Shown here: positions 52,610 to 60,575 of the stretch, piece after piece | Layout of the letters: each line of letters starts with the position of its first letter | Numbering within the stretch: position 1 is the first letter of the stretch | From: Nocardioides daejeonensis | GTDB lineage: Bacteria; Actinomycetota; Actinomycetes; Propionibacteriales; Nocardioidaceae | Reading direction: 5' to 3' | Assembly (NCBI RefSeq): GCF_003194585.1 | Contig: NZ_QHKZ01000002.1 | Span: 496,001 to 560,000, forward strand | Length of the DNA stretch: 64,000 bases | Made by a program: the position numbers and the translations under genes | The notes under the pieces: model-generated | What the model was told of the DNA's origin: nothing | The model's database searches: none | Seen by the model: the letters and a program-made list of their open reading frames with translations, nothing else

Positions 52610-53503
52610 ATGTCCTGTGAAGTCGTTGCGAAGCCCGGCCCGGATCCCCGAGGCACTCAACCGCAGCCGCTTCGCCGACGGCCGGGTGACGGTGTAGAAC
52701 CAGGCGGTCTTCACGATGAACGCCAGCACGAAGAGCCAGCCGCGGTGGTTGCGGAGGTTGACGACGTTGTTGCGCGACATGCAGTAGTGCTTGAGGTCCG
52801 ACGGCGAGTGGTTGTAAGTGGTCCGGCCGAACATCATCGGAGTGCCCAGCTCCCCCACCGAGGGATGCCGGACGACGGCGTCGACGACCGTGGCGATCTG
52901 GGCACCCGCCTCCTCCGCGCGCAGCCGGTAGTCGTGATCGTCGCCCCAGATGAAGAACTCCGAGCGCGGCAGCCCGATCCTCGTCACCAGCTCCCGCGTG
53001 ACGAGGACGCCGTTGAACGGGATCACGATGTCGTCGATCCGGCCGGCTCGAGCCGCACTCCTGGCGTCGTCCACGCTGTGCACGGTGCGGGCCCCGCCGG
53101 GCAGCCGGATCGGGAAGACCAGTTCCTGGGGCGCCTCGCGGTCCACGACGAGCGGCCCCCAGAAGTCCAGGCCGCGGTGCTCCAGGAGGGTAGCCAGGCA
53201 CTCTGGGTCGGGCAGTCCGTCGTCGTCCATCAACCAGACCAGGTCGGCGTCGAGCTCCATCGCCCGCCGGACCCCCTCGTGGAAGCCTCCGGCGCCGCCG
53301 CGGTTCTCCGGCAGCATCACCGGCACGAGGGGTACGCCGTCAGCCCGCTGGGCCTCGTCGCGCAGCCACTCTCCGGTGCCGTCCGTGCTGGCGTTGTCGA
53401 CGATCAGGATCGAGGCCAGGAGGGGGTTCACGCGCAGCGTGGCGACCAGCTCGCGGAGCAGGTCGAGCCGGTTGAAGGTGACCACGACCGCGACGATTGA
53501 CAC
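52592..53503 (-). CDS. GT2 glycosyltransferase, GlfT1-like
   Basis: A 303-residue GT2 transferase with VVVTFNRLDLLRELV, VDNASTDGT, the metal-binding DDD in VWLMDDDG, and FFIWGDDHDY. Length and motif spacing match mycobacterial GlfT1 (Rv3782, about 304 residues), which adds the first galactofuranose residues. The GTG at 53503 follows a leaderless -10 (TAGGGT, 53511-53516). An ATGA-type junction with the second transferase has been disturbed by a repeat insertion. Which of the two paralogues is the true GlfT1 is not clear. Confidence 0.85.
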   Translation of the reverse strand: MSIVAVVVTFNRLDLLRELVATLRVNPLLASILIVDNASTDGTGEWLRDEAQRADGVPLVPVMLPENRGGAGGFHEGVRRAMELDADLVWLMDDDGLPDPECLATLLEHRGLDFWGPLVVDREAPQELVFPIRLPGGARTVHSVDDARSAARAGRIDDIVIPFNGVLVTRELVTRIGLPRSEFFIWGDDHDYRLRAEEAGAQIATVVDAVVRHPSVGELGTPMMFGRTTYNHSPSDLKHYCMSRNNVVNLRNHRGWLFVLAFIVKTAWFYTVTRPSAKRLRLSASGIRAGLRNDFTGHGRFLR

Positions 53504-53510
53504 GGCGCCC

Positions 53511-53516
53511 ACCCTA
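53511..53516 (-). promoter_or_regulatory. Leaderless -10 (TAGGGT) for the GlfT1-like gene
   Basis: On the minus strand TAGGGT is followed by 7 nt and the GTG at 53503. It lies in the 16-nt gap after the LCP stop, giving the galactan operon an internal promoter. Confidence 0.55.
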
Positions 53517-53519
53517 CGG

Positions 53520-54980
53520 TCAACAGGCGGCCGTGAGGTCGTCGGCCTGATTGGCGGCGTACCCGTTGTCGTTGTCGCGCAAGGAGCCGCCGCGCTGGGT
53601 CTCGGTCGGCTCCTGGCCGGCCTGCTTCGCCTTCGGCGCTCCACCGTCTGGCTTCTTGCCCTCGGCCTTGTCGATGCCGGCCTGCACCATCCGCCGGATC
53701 TTGGCGAGGTCCGGGTCGGCGGTGTTGATCGCGGGCGGCACGAGAGAGACCGTCGAGATCTTCTGGTCCTTGGCCTTCAGGGCCAGCTCGACGAACGTCG
53801 CGAACTGACTGCGCGGCAGGTTCGTCTCGACCAGCCCGGTGGTCGCCTTGGTGATCTCCTTGTAGTGCTTGAGCATCGTGGCGGGGCTGATCTGGGCTGC
53901 CATCGCGCTCATCACGCACTTCTGCCGCGCCATCCGCGAATAGTCGTCCGAACCCTCGCGGGCGCGAGCGAACCAGAGAGCGTCGTGGCCGTTGAGCTTG
54001 CGCTGGCCCGGCTCGATGTAGCCGGTGACGTCGCTGCCCAGACCGCCGACCGGGATCCGGTCGCGCACGTTGAGCTCGACACCGCCGACGGCGTCGACCA
54101 TGTCCTCGAAGCCCTGGAGGTCGACCATCGCCCAGTACTGGATGTCGAGGTCAGTGATCCCTTCGATCGCCTCGATCGTCGCCTCCACTCCGGGGTTCTT
54201 GGACTTGCCGAAGAGCTCGGTGTTGTCCTGCGCCCAGGTGCTGACGCCGTTGAGGTAGCAGCCGTCGCAGTCGAAGCCGTCGGGGAACTGCTCGGCCATC
54301 ACCGAGCCGTCGCGGAACTTGAAGTTCGCGAGGTTGCGCGGCAAGCCGATGAGGACAGTCCGGCCCGTGTCGGCGTCGATGCTCGCCACCGTCATCGAGT
54401 CGGTGCGCAGCCCCCAGCGGTCGTCTCCCGAGTCACCACCCAGCAACAGCACGTTGTAGCGACCGTGGGAGGCGTCCTTGGCCGGGCCGTCGGCGAAGGT
54501 GAGCATGAAGTCGCGGTGCACGGTCACCAGGTGCGCGCTGAAGAGAAGCACCCCGGCAACGCCGAGCACCAGGAAGCCATTGACGCCCACCACGGTCAGC
54601 CGCTGCCGGCGGACCAGGCTGAGCGGCTGCCCCAGGCGCCAGGCATCCACGAAGAGCGCCGCCCATCCGACGGCCAGCAGCATCAGGACGAAACGCAGCA
54701 GGTTGAGCCACAGTGGGCTGGTGCCGAACCGCAGCGCCAGGCCGGGCCACATCCAGAAGAGCAGGCTGCCGGCCAGCCCCAGCCCGACAACGACCGCGGC
54801 GACGCGCAGGGCGAGCCGACCGACGTCCCGGCGTCCGGCGACCAGCTGCGCCGAGCCGGGCAGGACGAGTGTCATGAGCATGAGGGTGAGCGCACGCCGG
54901 AAGCGCACCTTGGCGGCACGGTCGGTCGTGCGGCTGCGACCGTGTCCACTCGGCGACCCGGGGGAAGTGACGGGTTGCAT
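53520..54980 (-). CDS. LCP family wall polymer ligase, N-terminal multi-helix type
   Basis: A 486-residue LytR-CpsA-Psr protein that would transfer a lipid-linked polymer onto peptidoglycan. Four membrane helices fill the first 155 residues, more than the single helix of most LCPs. The extracellular LCP domain shows GLRTDSMTV, IGLPRNL, DMVDAVGGVEL and ARAREGSDDYSRMARQ, which contain the conserved phosphate-binding Arg and Asp residues. Directly upstream of the galactan genes, it probably attaches their product. The ATG at 54980 has AGGAAGG 12 nt upstream. 9-bp repeats at 55019-55045 precede it. Confidence 0.9.
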   Translation of the reverse strand: MQPVTSPGSPSGHGRSRTTDRAAKVRFRRALTLMLMTLVLPGSAQLVAGRRDVGRLALRVAAVVVGLGLAGSLLFWMWPGLALRFGTSPLWLNLLRFVLMLLAVGWAALFVDAWRLGQPLSLVRRQRLTVVGVNGFLVLGVAGVLLFSAHLVTVHRDFMLTFADGPAKDASHGRYNVLLLGGDSGDDRWGLRTDSMTVASIDADTGRTVLIGLPRNLANFKFRDGSVMAEQFPDGFDCDGCYLNGVSTWAQDNTELFGKSKNPGVEATIEAIEGITDLDIQYWAMVDLQGFEDMVDAVGGVELNVRDRIPVGGLGSDVTGYIEPGQRKLNGHDALWFARAREGSDDYSRMARQKCVMSAMAAQISPATMLKHYKEITKATTGLVETNLPRSQFATFVELALKAKDQKISTVSLVPPAINTADPDLAKIRRMVQAGIDKAEGKKPDGGAPKAKQAGQEPTETQRGGSLRDNDNGYAANQADDLTAAC

Positions 54981-55018
54981 CGAGGATGCCTTCCTGGTGT
55001 GGGGCGATGTGCTCGCCA

Positions 55019-55045
55019 GTATCACCAGTCACACCCGTCACATCC
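55019..55045 (-). promoter_or_regulatory. 9-bp direct repeats (MtrA-box-like) upstream of the LCP gene
   Basis: Three consecutive 9-mers GTATCACCA, GTCACACCC, GTCACATCC (plus strand), the same unit and phasing as at 46402-46437 before the amidase. They lie 39-65 nt upstream of the LCP start codon. Assignment to MtrA is by analogy with reported mycobacterial GTCACA repeats. Confidence 0.5.
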
Positions 55046-55081
55046 GGGTACGACGCGCCGACACGAGCCACCGGGAGTCGA

Positions 55082-55588
55082 TCACTCCCCGTTGCGACCC
55101 GCCTCGATCTCCTGGCGTCGCGCCAACCGGTGCGCCCGACGGATCTCAGCCTCCCGCCACCGGCGCCGGTCGACGTCGGTCAGCAGGTCCAGTGGCGGCA
55201 CGCTCCGGGACCGGCCGTGCTCATCGATCGCGACGAAGACGAAGTACGCCGTAGCCACCGTGTGAGGCTTCCGGGAGACGTCACCCCACGGCTCAGCCTC
55301 GACGCGCACGCCGACCTCCATCGAGCTGCGCCCGGCCCAGTTGACCCGTGCCGACGTGCGCACGATGTCGCCGACGTGCACCGGCTCGAGGAAGAGCATC
55401 TCGTCCATCGCCGCGGTGACCGCCGGGCCCTCCGCGTGCCGGCGGGCGGCGGCGCCCGCCGTGCTGTCGGCGAGCTTCATGATCTCGCCGCCGTGCACGT
55501 TGCCCAGCAGGTTGGCCTCGGTCGCGTGCATCAGCGTCGCCAGCGACACTTCGGAGTAGGTGGGCGTGCGGCGTACGACGTCACTCAT
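55082..55588 (-). CDS. Acyl-CoA thioesterase (hotdog fold)
   Basis: A 168-residue cytoplasmic thioesterase of the YciA/BFIT type, hydrolysing acyl-CoA to free acid and CoA. Marks are LMHATEANLLGNVHGGEIMKLAD (the N-terminal helix with catalytic region), RHAEGPAVTAAMD and GDIVRTSARVNWAGRSSMEVGVRV. The length fits a single hotdog domain acting as a multimer. Its leaderless -10 (TACCCT on the minus strand, 55595-55600) faces that of the divergent LCP gene. The substrate chain length cannot be inferred. Confidence 0.9.
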   Translation of the reverse strand: MSDVVRRTPTYSEVSLATLMHATEANLLGNVHGGEIMKLADSTAGAAARRHAEGPAVTAAMDEMLFLEPVHVGDIVRTSARVNWAGRSSMEVGVRVEAEPWGDVSRKPHTVATAYFVFVAIDEHGRSRSVPPLDLLTDVDRRRWREAEIRRAHRLARRQEIEAGRNGE

Positions 55589-55594
55589 GTCGTC

Positions 55595-55621
55595 AGGGTA
55601 GTGGTGACGCTCCGGTACCTT
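55595..55621. promoter_or_regulatory. Back-to-back leaderless promoters
   Basis: Minus strand TACCCT (55595-55600) lies 6 nt from the thioesterase ATG at 55588. Plus strand TACCTT (55616-55621) lies 7 nt from the LCP ATG at 55629. The two start codons are only 40 bp apart, so RNA polymerase can serve only one direction at a time. Confidence 0.6.
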
Positions 55622-55628
55622 GGCCGGC

Positions 55629-56795
55629 ATGGCTGACCGACCTGGGCCCGAGCCGGGCACCCCCGAATACGACTGGTTGTACGGCGACAAGCGCCGTCCC
55701 GTCGACGACCCCACCCAGGTGCTGCCGAGCCAGTCGCCCCAGTTCCCGCCGCCCCAGGCCCCGCGTCAGCAGCCCGCCTGGCAGCAGCCGTACCGCCAGC
55801 CGCCCCCTCCGGGCACGCCGCCGCCCAGGACGCAGGGCGGCTTCCGGATGCCGCGGCCACGCTTCCGTCCTCTCCGGTGGATCCTGCTGCTGCTCGCGCT
55901 CTGGCTCGTCTTCCTCGCCGTGGTGCCGTTCTTCGCGCTGCGCAAGGTTTCGACCGTCGACGCCTTCCCCGACGGCAAGCGTCCGGCGGAGCAGGACGGC
56001 ACGACGTACCTCATCGTCGGCAGCGACTCCCGCGAGGGGCTGAGCAAGGAGCAGCGCAAGAAGCTCGGCACCGGCGACGCCGGGGGGCAGCGCACCGACA
56101 CGATCATGCTCCTGCACACCGGCAGCGGGCCGAACGTGCTGACCTCGATCCCCCGCGACTCCCTGGTGCCCATCCCCGATCACGGCACCAGCAAGATCAA
56201 CGCCGCCTACGCCTGGGGCGGACCGCAGCTGTTGATCGAGACGATCGAGGACAACACCGGGATCCGGATCGACCACTACGTCGAGATCGGCTTCGGCGGC
56301 TTCGTCGACGTCGTCGACGCCGTGGGCGGCATCGAGATCTGTCCCGAACGGCGGATGCGGGACAAGGACGCCAACCTCAACATCAAGAAGGGCTGCCAGC
56401 AGGCCGACGGCGTCGTCGCTCTCGGCTACGCCCGCTCTCGCAAGACCGATCCTGCCCTGGGCGACATCACCCGGGCCCGCCATCAGCGTGAGGTCGTGTC
56501 GGCGGTCGGCACCAAAGTGCTCTCGCCCTGGACCGTGGTCAACCCGTTCCGCTACTGGAAGCTGAACATGGCGGCTGCCTCGACACTCAAGGTGAGCGAG
56601 GGCACCGGGGCCTTCACCCTGGGCAAGTTCGCGATGGCGATGACGAGCGTCGACAAGACCTGCGGCATCCCGATCTCCGACCTGGCGGTGCACTGGGACG
56701 CGGACCGCTCGAAGCGGTTCTTCCAGCACATCATCGAGGACGACACGGCGGGCCTCGGCAAGGACCTCTGCACTCCTTCCGGTCTCCCGGGCTAG
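55629..56795 (+). CDS. LCP family wall polymer ligase
   Basis: A 388-residue LCP protein. The cytoplasmic N-terminus (about 1-80) is Pro/Gln-rich, followed by one membrane helix (about 84-105) and the extracellular LCP domain: VGSDSREGLSKEQ, GGQRTDTIMLLH, SIPRDSLVPIP, DVVDAVGGIEI and GYARSRKTDPALGDITRARHQREV, with the conserved Arg and Asp residues intact. It would move an undecaprenyl-linked polymer to peptidoglycan. The ATG at 55629 follows a leaderless -10. Second of three LCP genes in the window. Confidence 0.9.
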   Translation: MADRPGPEPGTPEYDWLYGDKRRPVDDPTQVLPSQSPQFPPPQAPRQQPAWQQPYRQPPPPGTPPPRTQGGFRMPRPRFRPLRWILLLLALWLVFLAVVPFFALRKVSTVDAFPDGKRPAEQDGTTYLIVGSDSREGLSKEQRKKLGTGDAGGQRTDTIMLLHTGSGPNVLTSIPRDSLVPIPDHGTSKINAAYAWGGPQLLIETIEDNTGIRIDHYVEIGFGGFVDVVDAVGGIEICPERRMRDKDANLNIKKGCQQADGVVALGYARSRKTDPALGDITRARHQREVVSAVGTKVLSPWTVVNPFRYWKLNMAAASTLKVSEGTGAFTLGKFAMAMTSVDKTCGIPISDLAVHWDADRSKRFFQHIIEDDTAGLGKDLCTPSGLPG

Positions 56796-56798
56796 CGT
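56793..56798 (+). promoter_or_regulatory. Leaderless -10 (TAGCGT) for the CoA-binding protein
   Basis: TAGCGT is followed by 6 nt and the ATG at 56805. Its first three bases are also the stop codon of the upstream LCP gene. Confidence 0.5.
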
Positions 56799-56804
56799 GG
56801 GCGC

Positions 56805-57212
56805 ATGTGGCGCGAGCAGGAGACGGTCGACCGGATGCTGGACGAGTGTGAGACCTGGGCGGTGGTCGGCCTCTCCGGCGATCCGTCCCGGACCGCCTAC
56901 GAGATCGCCTCACTGCTGCAGACCCGCGGCAAGCGGATCGTGCCGATCCACCCCACGGCACCCACGGTTCTCGGCGCGCAGGGCTATGCCTCGCTGGCGG
57001 ACGTGCCGTTCCCGATCGACGTGGTCGACGTGTTCCGTCGCTCAGAGGCGGCCGGCGAGTTCGTGGACCAGGCGATCGCCGTCGGAGCGAAGGGCATCTG
57101 GCTCCAACTCGGCGTGGTCGACGAGGCCGCCTTCACCCGTGCCACCGAGGCCGGCGTGCCCATGGTGATGGACACCTGCCCGGCGATCGAGTGGGCGCGG
57201 CGGGAGCGATGA
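56805..57212 (+). CDS. YccU-like CoA-binding protein
   Basis: A 135-residue protein equal to the Rossmann-type CoA-binding domain (AVVGLSGDPSRTAYEIASLLQTRG, VPIHPTAPTVLG, DVVDVFRRSEAA, GAKGIWLQLGV). Such single-domain proteins bind CoA or nucleotides; their role is not settled. It lies between two LCP genes and overlaps the second by 4 nt (ATGA), probably for co-expression with it. Confidence 0.88.
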   Translation: MWREQETVDRMLDECETWAVVGLSGDPSRTAYEIASLLQTRGKRIVPIHPTAPTVLGAQGYASLADVPFPIDVVDVFRRSEAAGEFVDQAIAVGAKGIWLQLGVVDEAAFTRATEAGVPMVMDTCPAIEWARRER

Positions 57213-58315
57213 GTCAACCTGCGGACGAGACCGACGAGAGTCCGCCAGCGCCGTCCCGATTCCGCTCCTTCCTCCACCGTCACCGTCGAGCCGGATGGAT
57301 CGCGCTCGCCGTCGTGCTGGCGCTGCTGCTCGTCGTCGGCGGCTACGCCTGGCGGCTCAACTCGCACCTCTCCGACATCGACCGCTTCTCGACCTCGACG
57401 ATCAAGAACCGTCCGGCGAAGGCGCCGACCAAGGCGCTCAACATCCTGCTGCTCGGCTCCGACAAGGGGCAGCCGGTCGCGGGGGCGGAGCACACCACGC
57501 TGGCCGAGGACGCTGTCGCCGACAGCTGGCCGGTCGGCAAGTACCGCAGCGACACGCTGATGGTGGTGCACATCTCGGCCGACCGCGAGCACGTGCAGGT
57601 GGTCTCGATCCCGCGCGACAGCTTCGTCATGATCCGCGACTCCGCGGGCACGGATCAGCACCGCGAGAAGATCAACGCCGCCTTCTCCGACTGGGGGCCG
57701 AACGGCGCTATCGCGACCGTCGAGGCGTTGACCGGGCTCCGCCTCGACCATGTGGCGATCATCGACTGGGCCGGCTTCCGCGACCTCTCCACAGCGGTCG
57801 GCGGCGTGCCGGTGACCGTGCCCGAGGAGGTCTACGACTCCAAGCAGAAGAAGCTGTGGAAGGCGGGCGACTACCTGCTCAAGGGCGAGGAGGCGCTGCA
57901 GTACGTGCGGATGCGCTACGGACTGACCCGCAGCGACTTCGACCGCATCGCTCGCCAGCAGAACTTCCTGCGCTCGCTGATGCGGGAGATCCTGGCCTCG
58001 GGCTCCCTGACCAAGCCACTCGAGTTCGACCGGATGCTGGGCGCCCTCACAGAGAACCTCACCATCGACGAGGCCTGGACCAACGGCGACCTCCGCTCCC
58101 TCGCCCTCGGACTGCGCGGGATCAGCGAGGGTGACGTCGACTTCCTGACCATGCCTATCGGCCAGGAGCGCACCGACCCGACCTACGGTGCAGTGCTGGA
58201 GGTCGACACCGCCAAGGCGAAGGAGCTCTTCACCGCGCTCCGGCAGGATCGGATGAGCCGCTATCTGAAGAAGTACCCCGACGACGTGCTGGCGGAGGAC
58301 GACCAGATCAGCTGA
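57209..58315 (+). CDS. LCP family wall polymer ligase
   Basis: A 368-residue LCP protein: short basic cytoplasmic N-terminus, one membrane helix (about 32-52), and the extracellular catalytic domain with LLLGSDKG, KYRSDTLMVVH, SIPRDSFVMI, STAVGGVPVTV and YVRMRYGLTRSDFDRIARQQ, which carry the conserved Arg and Asp residues. It is coupled to the CoA-binding protein (ATGA). Three LCP genes in one region suggest at least two attached polymers or redundancy. Confidence 0.9.
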   Translation: MSQPADETDESPPAPSRFRSFLHRHRRAGWIALAVVLALLLVVGGYAWRLNSHLSDIDRFSTSTIKNRPAKAPTKALNILLLGSDKGQPVAGAEHTTLAEDAVADSWPVGKYRSDTLMVVHISADREHVQVVSIPRDSFVMIRDSAGTDQHREKINAAFSDWGPNGAIATVEALTGLRLDHVAIIDWAGFRDLSTAVGGVPVTVPEEVYDSKQKKLWKAGDYLLKGEEALQYVRMRYGLTRSDFDRIARQQNFLRSLMREILASGSLTKPLEFDRMLGALTENLTIDEAWTNGDLRSLALGLRGISEGDVDFLTMPIGQERTDPTYGAVLEVDTAKAKELFTALRQDRMSRYLKKYPDDVLAEDDQIS

Positions 58316-58388
58316 CCGGCACCCCGGCTCCTCCCGGAGTCGGAGCTGGTCGGTACGCAGGGTGGAGGTGGCGGCGGCCCGGGATTCC

Positions 58389-58394
58389 TAGCGT
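58389..58394 (+). promoter_or_regulatory. Leaderless -10 (TAGCGT) for the alr operon
   Basis: TAGCGT is followed by 7 nt and the ATG at 58402, the same arrangement as at 56793-56798. It favours that ATG over the GTG at 58393, which overlaps the -10. Confidence 0.55.
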
Positions 58395-58401
58395 GGACCG
58401 C

Positions 58402-59613
58402 ATGATCGCTCCCCTCCACGACCCCGGCGCCGGGCCGCGCAGCCGGCCGGGCTCCGTCGTACATCTGGATGCCGTCGCCGCCAACACGCGGAGCTTCGCC
58501 GACCGGGTACCCGGCCACCTGATGGCGGTGGTCAAGGCGGACGGCTTCGGGCACGGCGCTGTCGAGGTCGCACGCACGGCCTTGCTGCACGGCGCCACGT
58601 GGCTCGGCGTCACCTCGTTGGAGGAGGCACTCGGCCTGCGTGACGCGGGCCTCGTCGCTCCGGTGCTCAGCTGGCTGAACCCGGTCGACGCGGACTTCGC
58701 CACCGCCGTACGACGCAACGTGGACGTCGCCGTCTCCGACCGCGACCACCTGCTGGCGGTGGCGCGGGCCGGGCGGACCGCCGGGCGCCGGGCCCGGGTG
58801 CACCTGCATCTCGACACCGGCATGGCACGCGACGGCGCCGCGCCCGGCACCTGGGCAGCGCTCTGTGCCGCTGCCCGGGTACAGGAGTTGGCCGGGACCG
58901 TCCAGGTCGTCGGTGTGATGGGCCATCTGGCTTGTGCGAGCGCCGGCTCCGATGCCAGTGGTCGAGCAGCCTTCCGGGTCGGGGTAGCCCTCGCTCGGCG
59001 CGCCGGGCTGCGCCCCCAGCTGCGCCATCTTGCGGCCACCGCTGCGACGCTGACCGACCCGGAGAGTCACTACGACCTGGTGCGAGTCGGCGCCGGGCTG
59101 GTCGGCATCGACCCGTCCGGGACCACGTCCCTCGCACCGGCACTCACGCTGACCGCTCCGGTCATCGGCATCCAGCGGGTGCCTGCCGATACCGGTGTCG
59201 GGTACGACCACACGTTCCGGACCGGGCGTGCGACCACACTCGCACTGCTCGGCGTGGGGTACGCCGACGGTCTCCCGCGCATCGCCTCCGGGCGCGCGGA
59301 GGTCTGGCTGGCTGGCGCTCGCCGTCGGGTGGTCGGTCGGATCTCCATGGACCAGACGGTCGTCGACCTTGGTGACGACGGCGTACTCCTGGGTGCCGAG
59401 GCGACCGTCTTCGGCCCGACCGCCGGCGCCCCGGCGGGCTCTGCACCGACCGTCGACGAGTGGGCCGAGTGGGCCGACACCATCCCGCACGAGATCGTCA
59501 CCGGCCTCGGCGCGCGCCTCGGGCGCCTCCACCGCGGTGGTGCGGTCAGCCTAGGCGCGATCGAGTCGGCCAGCGCGGCCGTGGTTCCTGCCGCCTTGAG
59601 GAGCGTCCGATGA
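58402..59613 (+). CDS. alr: Alanine racemase
   Basis: A 403-residue PLP enzyme interconverting L- and D-alanine for peptidoglycan. The PLP Lys is Lys45 in VVKADGFGHGA; the second catalytic residue is Tyr268 in GVGYDHTF; HLDTGMARDG holds the conserved Arg. The length is near the family norm of 360-400. The gene heads an operon with ddl (ATGA overlap). The start at 58402 is nine nt after the conventional GTG 58393 and is set by the -10. Confidence 0.92.
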   Translation: MIAPLHDPGAGPRSRPGSVVHLDAVAANTRSFADRVPGHLMAVVKADGFGHGAVEVARTALLHGATWLGVTSLEEALGLRDAGLVAPVLSWLNPVDADFATAVRRNVDVAVSDRDHLLAVARAGRTAGRRARVHLHLDTGMARDGAAPGTWAALCAAARVQELAGTVQVVGVMGHLACASAGSDASGRAAFRVGVALARRAGLRPQLRHLAATAATLTDPESHYDLVRVGAGLVGIDPSGTTSLAPALTLTAPVIGIQRVPADTGVGYDHTFRTGRATTLALLGVGYADGLPRIASGRAEVWLAGARRRVVGRISMDQTVVDLGDDGVLLGAEATVFGPTAGAPAGSAPTVDEWAEWADTIPHEIVTGLGARLGRLHRGGAVSLGAIESASAAVVPAALRSVR

Positions 59614-60575
59614 TCCGCGTCGCCCTGGTCGGCGGAGGAGCCAACTGCGAGCACGAGGTCTCCCTCGCCTCGGCCGCATCGGTCGCGGCAGCGCTCCGCA
59701 CCGCCGAGGTCGCCGGCACGCCGGTCGAGGTATTTCCGCTCACCATCGGCACCGACGGCGTCTGGTCGGCGGAGGGGACGGCGCTGGCCGCCACCCGCGA
59801 AGCCAGCCTGGCCGCCGCCGTACGGTTGATCGGCTCCTGCGACGTCCTGCTGCCGATGGTGCACGGACCACACGGCGAGGACGGCACGCTGCCGGCGCTG
59901 GCGGACCTCGCCGGGGTGCCCTGCGTCGGCTCTGCGCTGGGCGCGGGGGCGCTGGCGATGGACAAGTGGGCGACCAAGCTCGTGGCCGGCGCGGTCGGCG
60001 TCGACGTGGCGGCCGGACGGCTGGTCCGACGTGGCGAGCCGGTCACCTGGAGCGGGCCGGTGGTGGTGAAGCCCGTCGCCGCAGGCTCCAGCCACGGCGT
60101 CGGTCTCGTCCGCCGCGCCGAGGAGCTCGGCCCCGCCCTCGCCGCCGCCTTCGCCCTCGACGACCGGGTGCTGGTCGAGGAGCTTCTCGAGGGCCGGGAG
60201 ATCGACGTGGCCGTGCTCGCCGGCCGCGACGGCCTGCGGCTCTCCCCGCCGCTGGAGGTCAGCGTCCGTGCCGGCACGCTCTTCGACACGGCGCAGAAGT
60301 ACGACGGATCCGCTGAGTTCCTGATTCCGGCACCGCTGAGCGACGTGCAGCTCAAGGCCCTCCACGATGCCGCGACTGCGGTCTTCGGCGCGTTGGGCTG
60401 CGCCGGAGTGGCACGCGTCGACTTCTTCCTCACCGACCGGGGTTGGGTGCTCAACGAGGTCAACACGGTGCCGGGCATGACGGAGCACTCGCAGGTGCCC
60501 CGGATGTTCGCCGCCGACGGCCTCGAGTACGCCGACCTGCTGGCCGAGCTCGTTCTCACGGCCCTGACAGCGTGA
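59610..60575 (+). CDS. ddl: D-alanine--D-alanine ligase
   Basis: A 321-residue ATP-grasp ligase. Present are Glu14 (NCEHEVSL), the Gly-rich loop AGSSHG (159-164), the omega-loop Lys231-Tyr232 pair that is typical of D-Ala-D-Ala rather than D-lactate enzymes, and the metal ligands Asp272, Glu284 and Asn286 (RVDFF, LNEVN). No VanA-type loop is seen, so a D-Ala-D-Lac product is unlikely. The start overlaps the alr stop (ATGA) and the stop overlaps the acyltransferase start (GTGA). Confidence 0.93.
   Translation: MIRVALVGGGANCEHEVSLASAASVAAALRTAEVAGTPVEVFPLTIGTDGVWSAEGTALAATREASLAAAVRLIGSCDVLLPMVHGPHGEDGTLPALADLAGVPCVGSALGAGALAMDKWATKLVAGAVGVDVAAGRLVRRGEPVTWSGPVVVKPVAAGSSHGVGLVRRAEELGPALAAAFALDDRVLVEELLEGREIDVAVLAGRDGLRLSPPLEVSVRAGTLFDTAQKYDGSAEFLIPAPLSDVQLKALHDAATAVFGALGCAGVARVDFFLTDRGWVLNEVNTVPGMTEHSQVPRMFAADGLEYADLLAELVLTALTA

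Noticed and set aside
57209..58315. A van-type resistance operon in the alr/ddl region
   Set aside because: The ligase has the Lys-Tyr pair of D-Ala-D-Ala enzymes, and no vanH, vanX or VanRS (OmpR-type) genes are present; the regulator is NarL-type.
58393..58401. GTG at 58393 as the start of alanine racemase
   Set aside because: It overlaps the -10 TAGCGT (58389-58394); the ATG at 58402 has ideal leaderless spacing.
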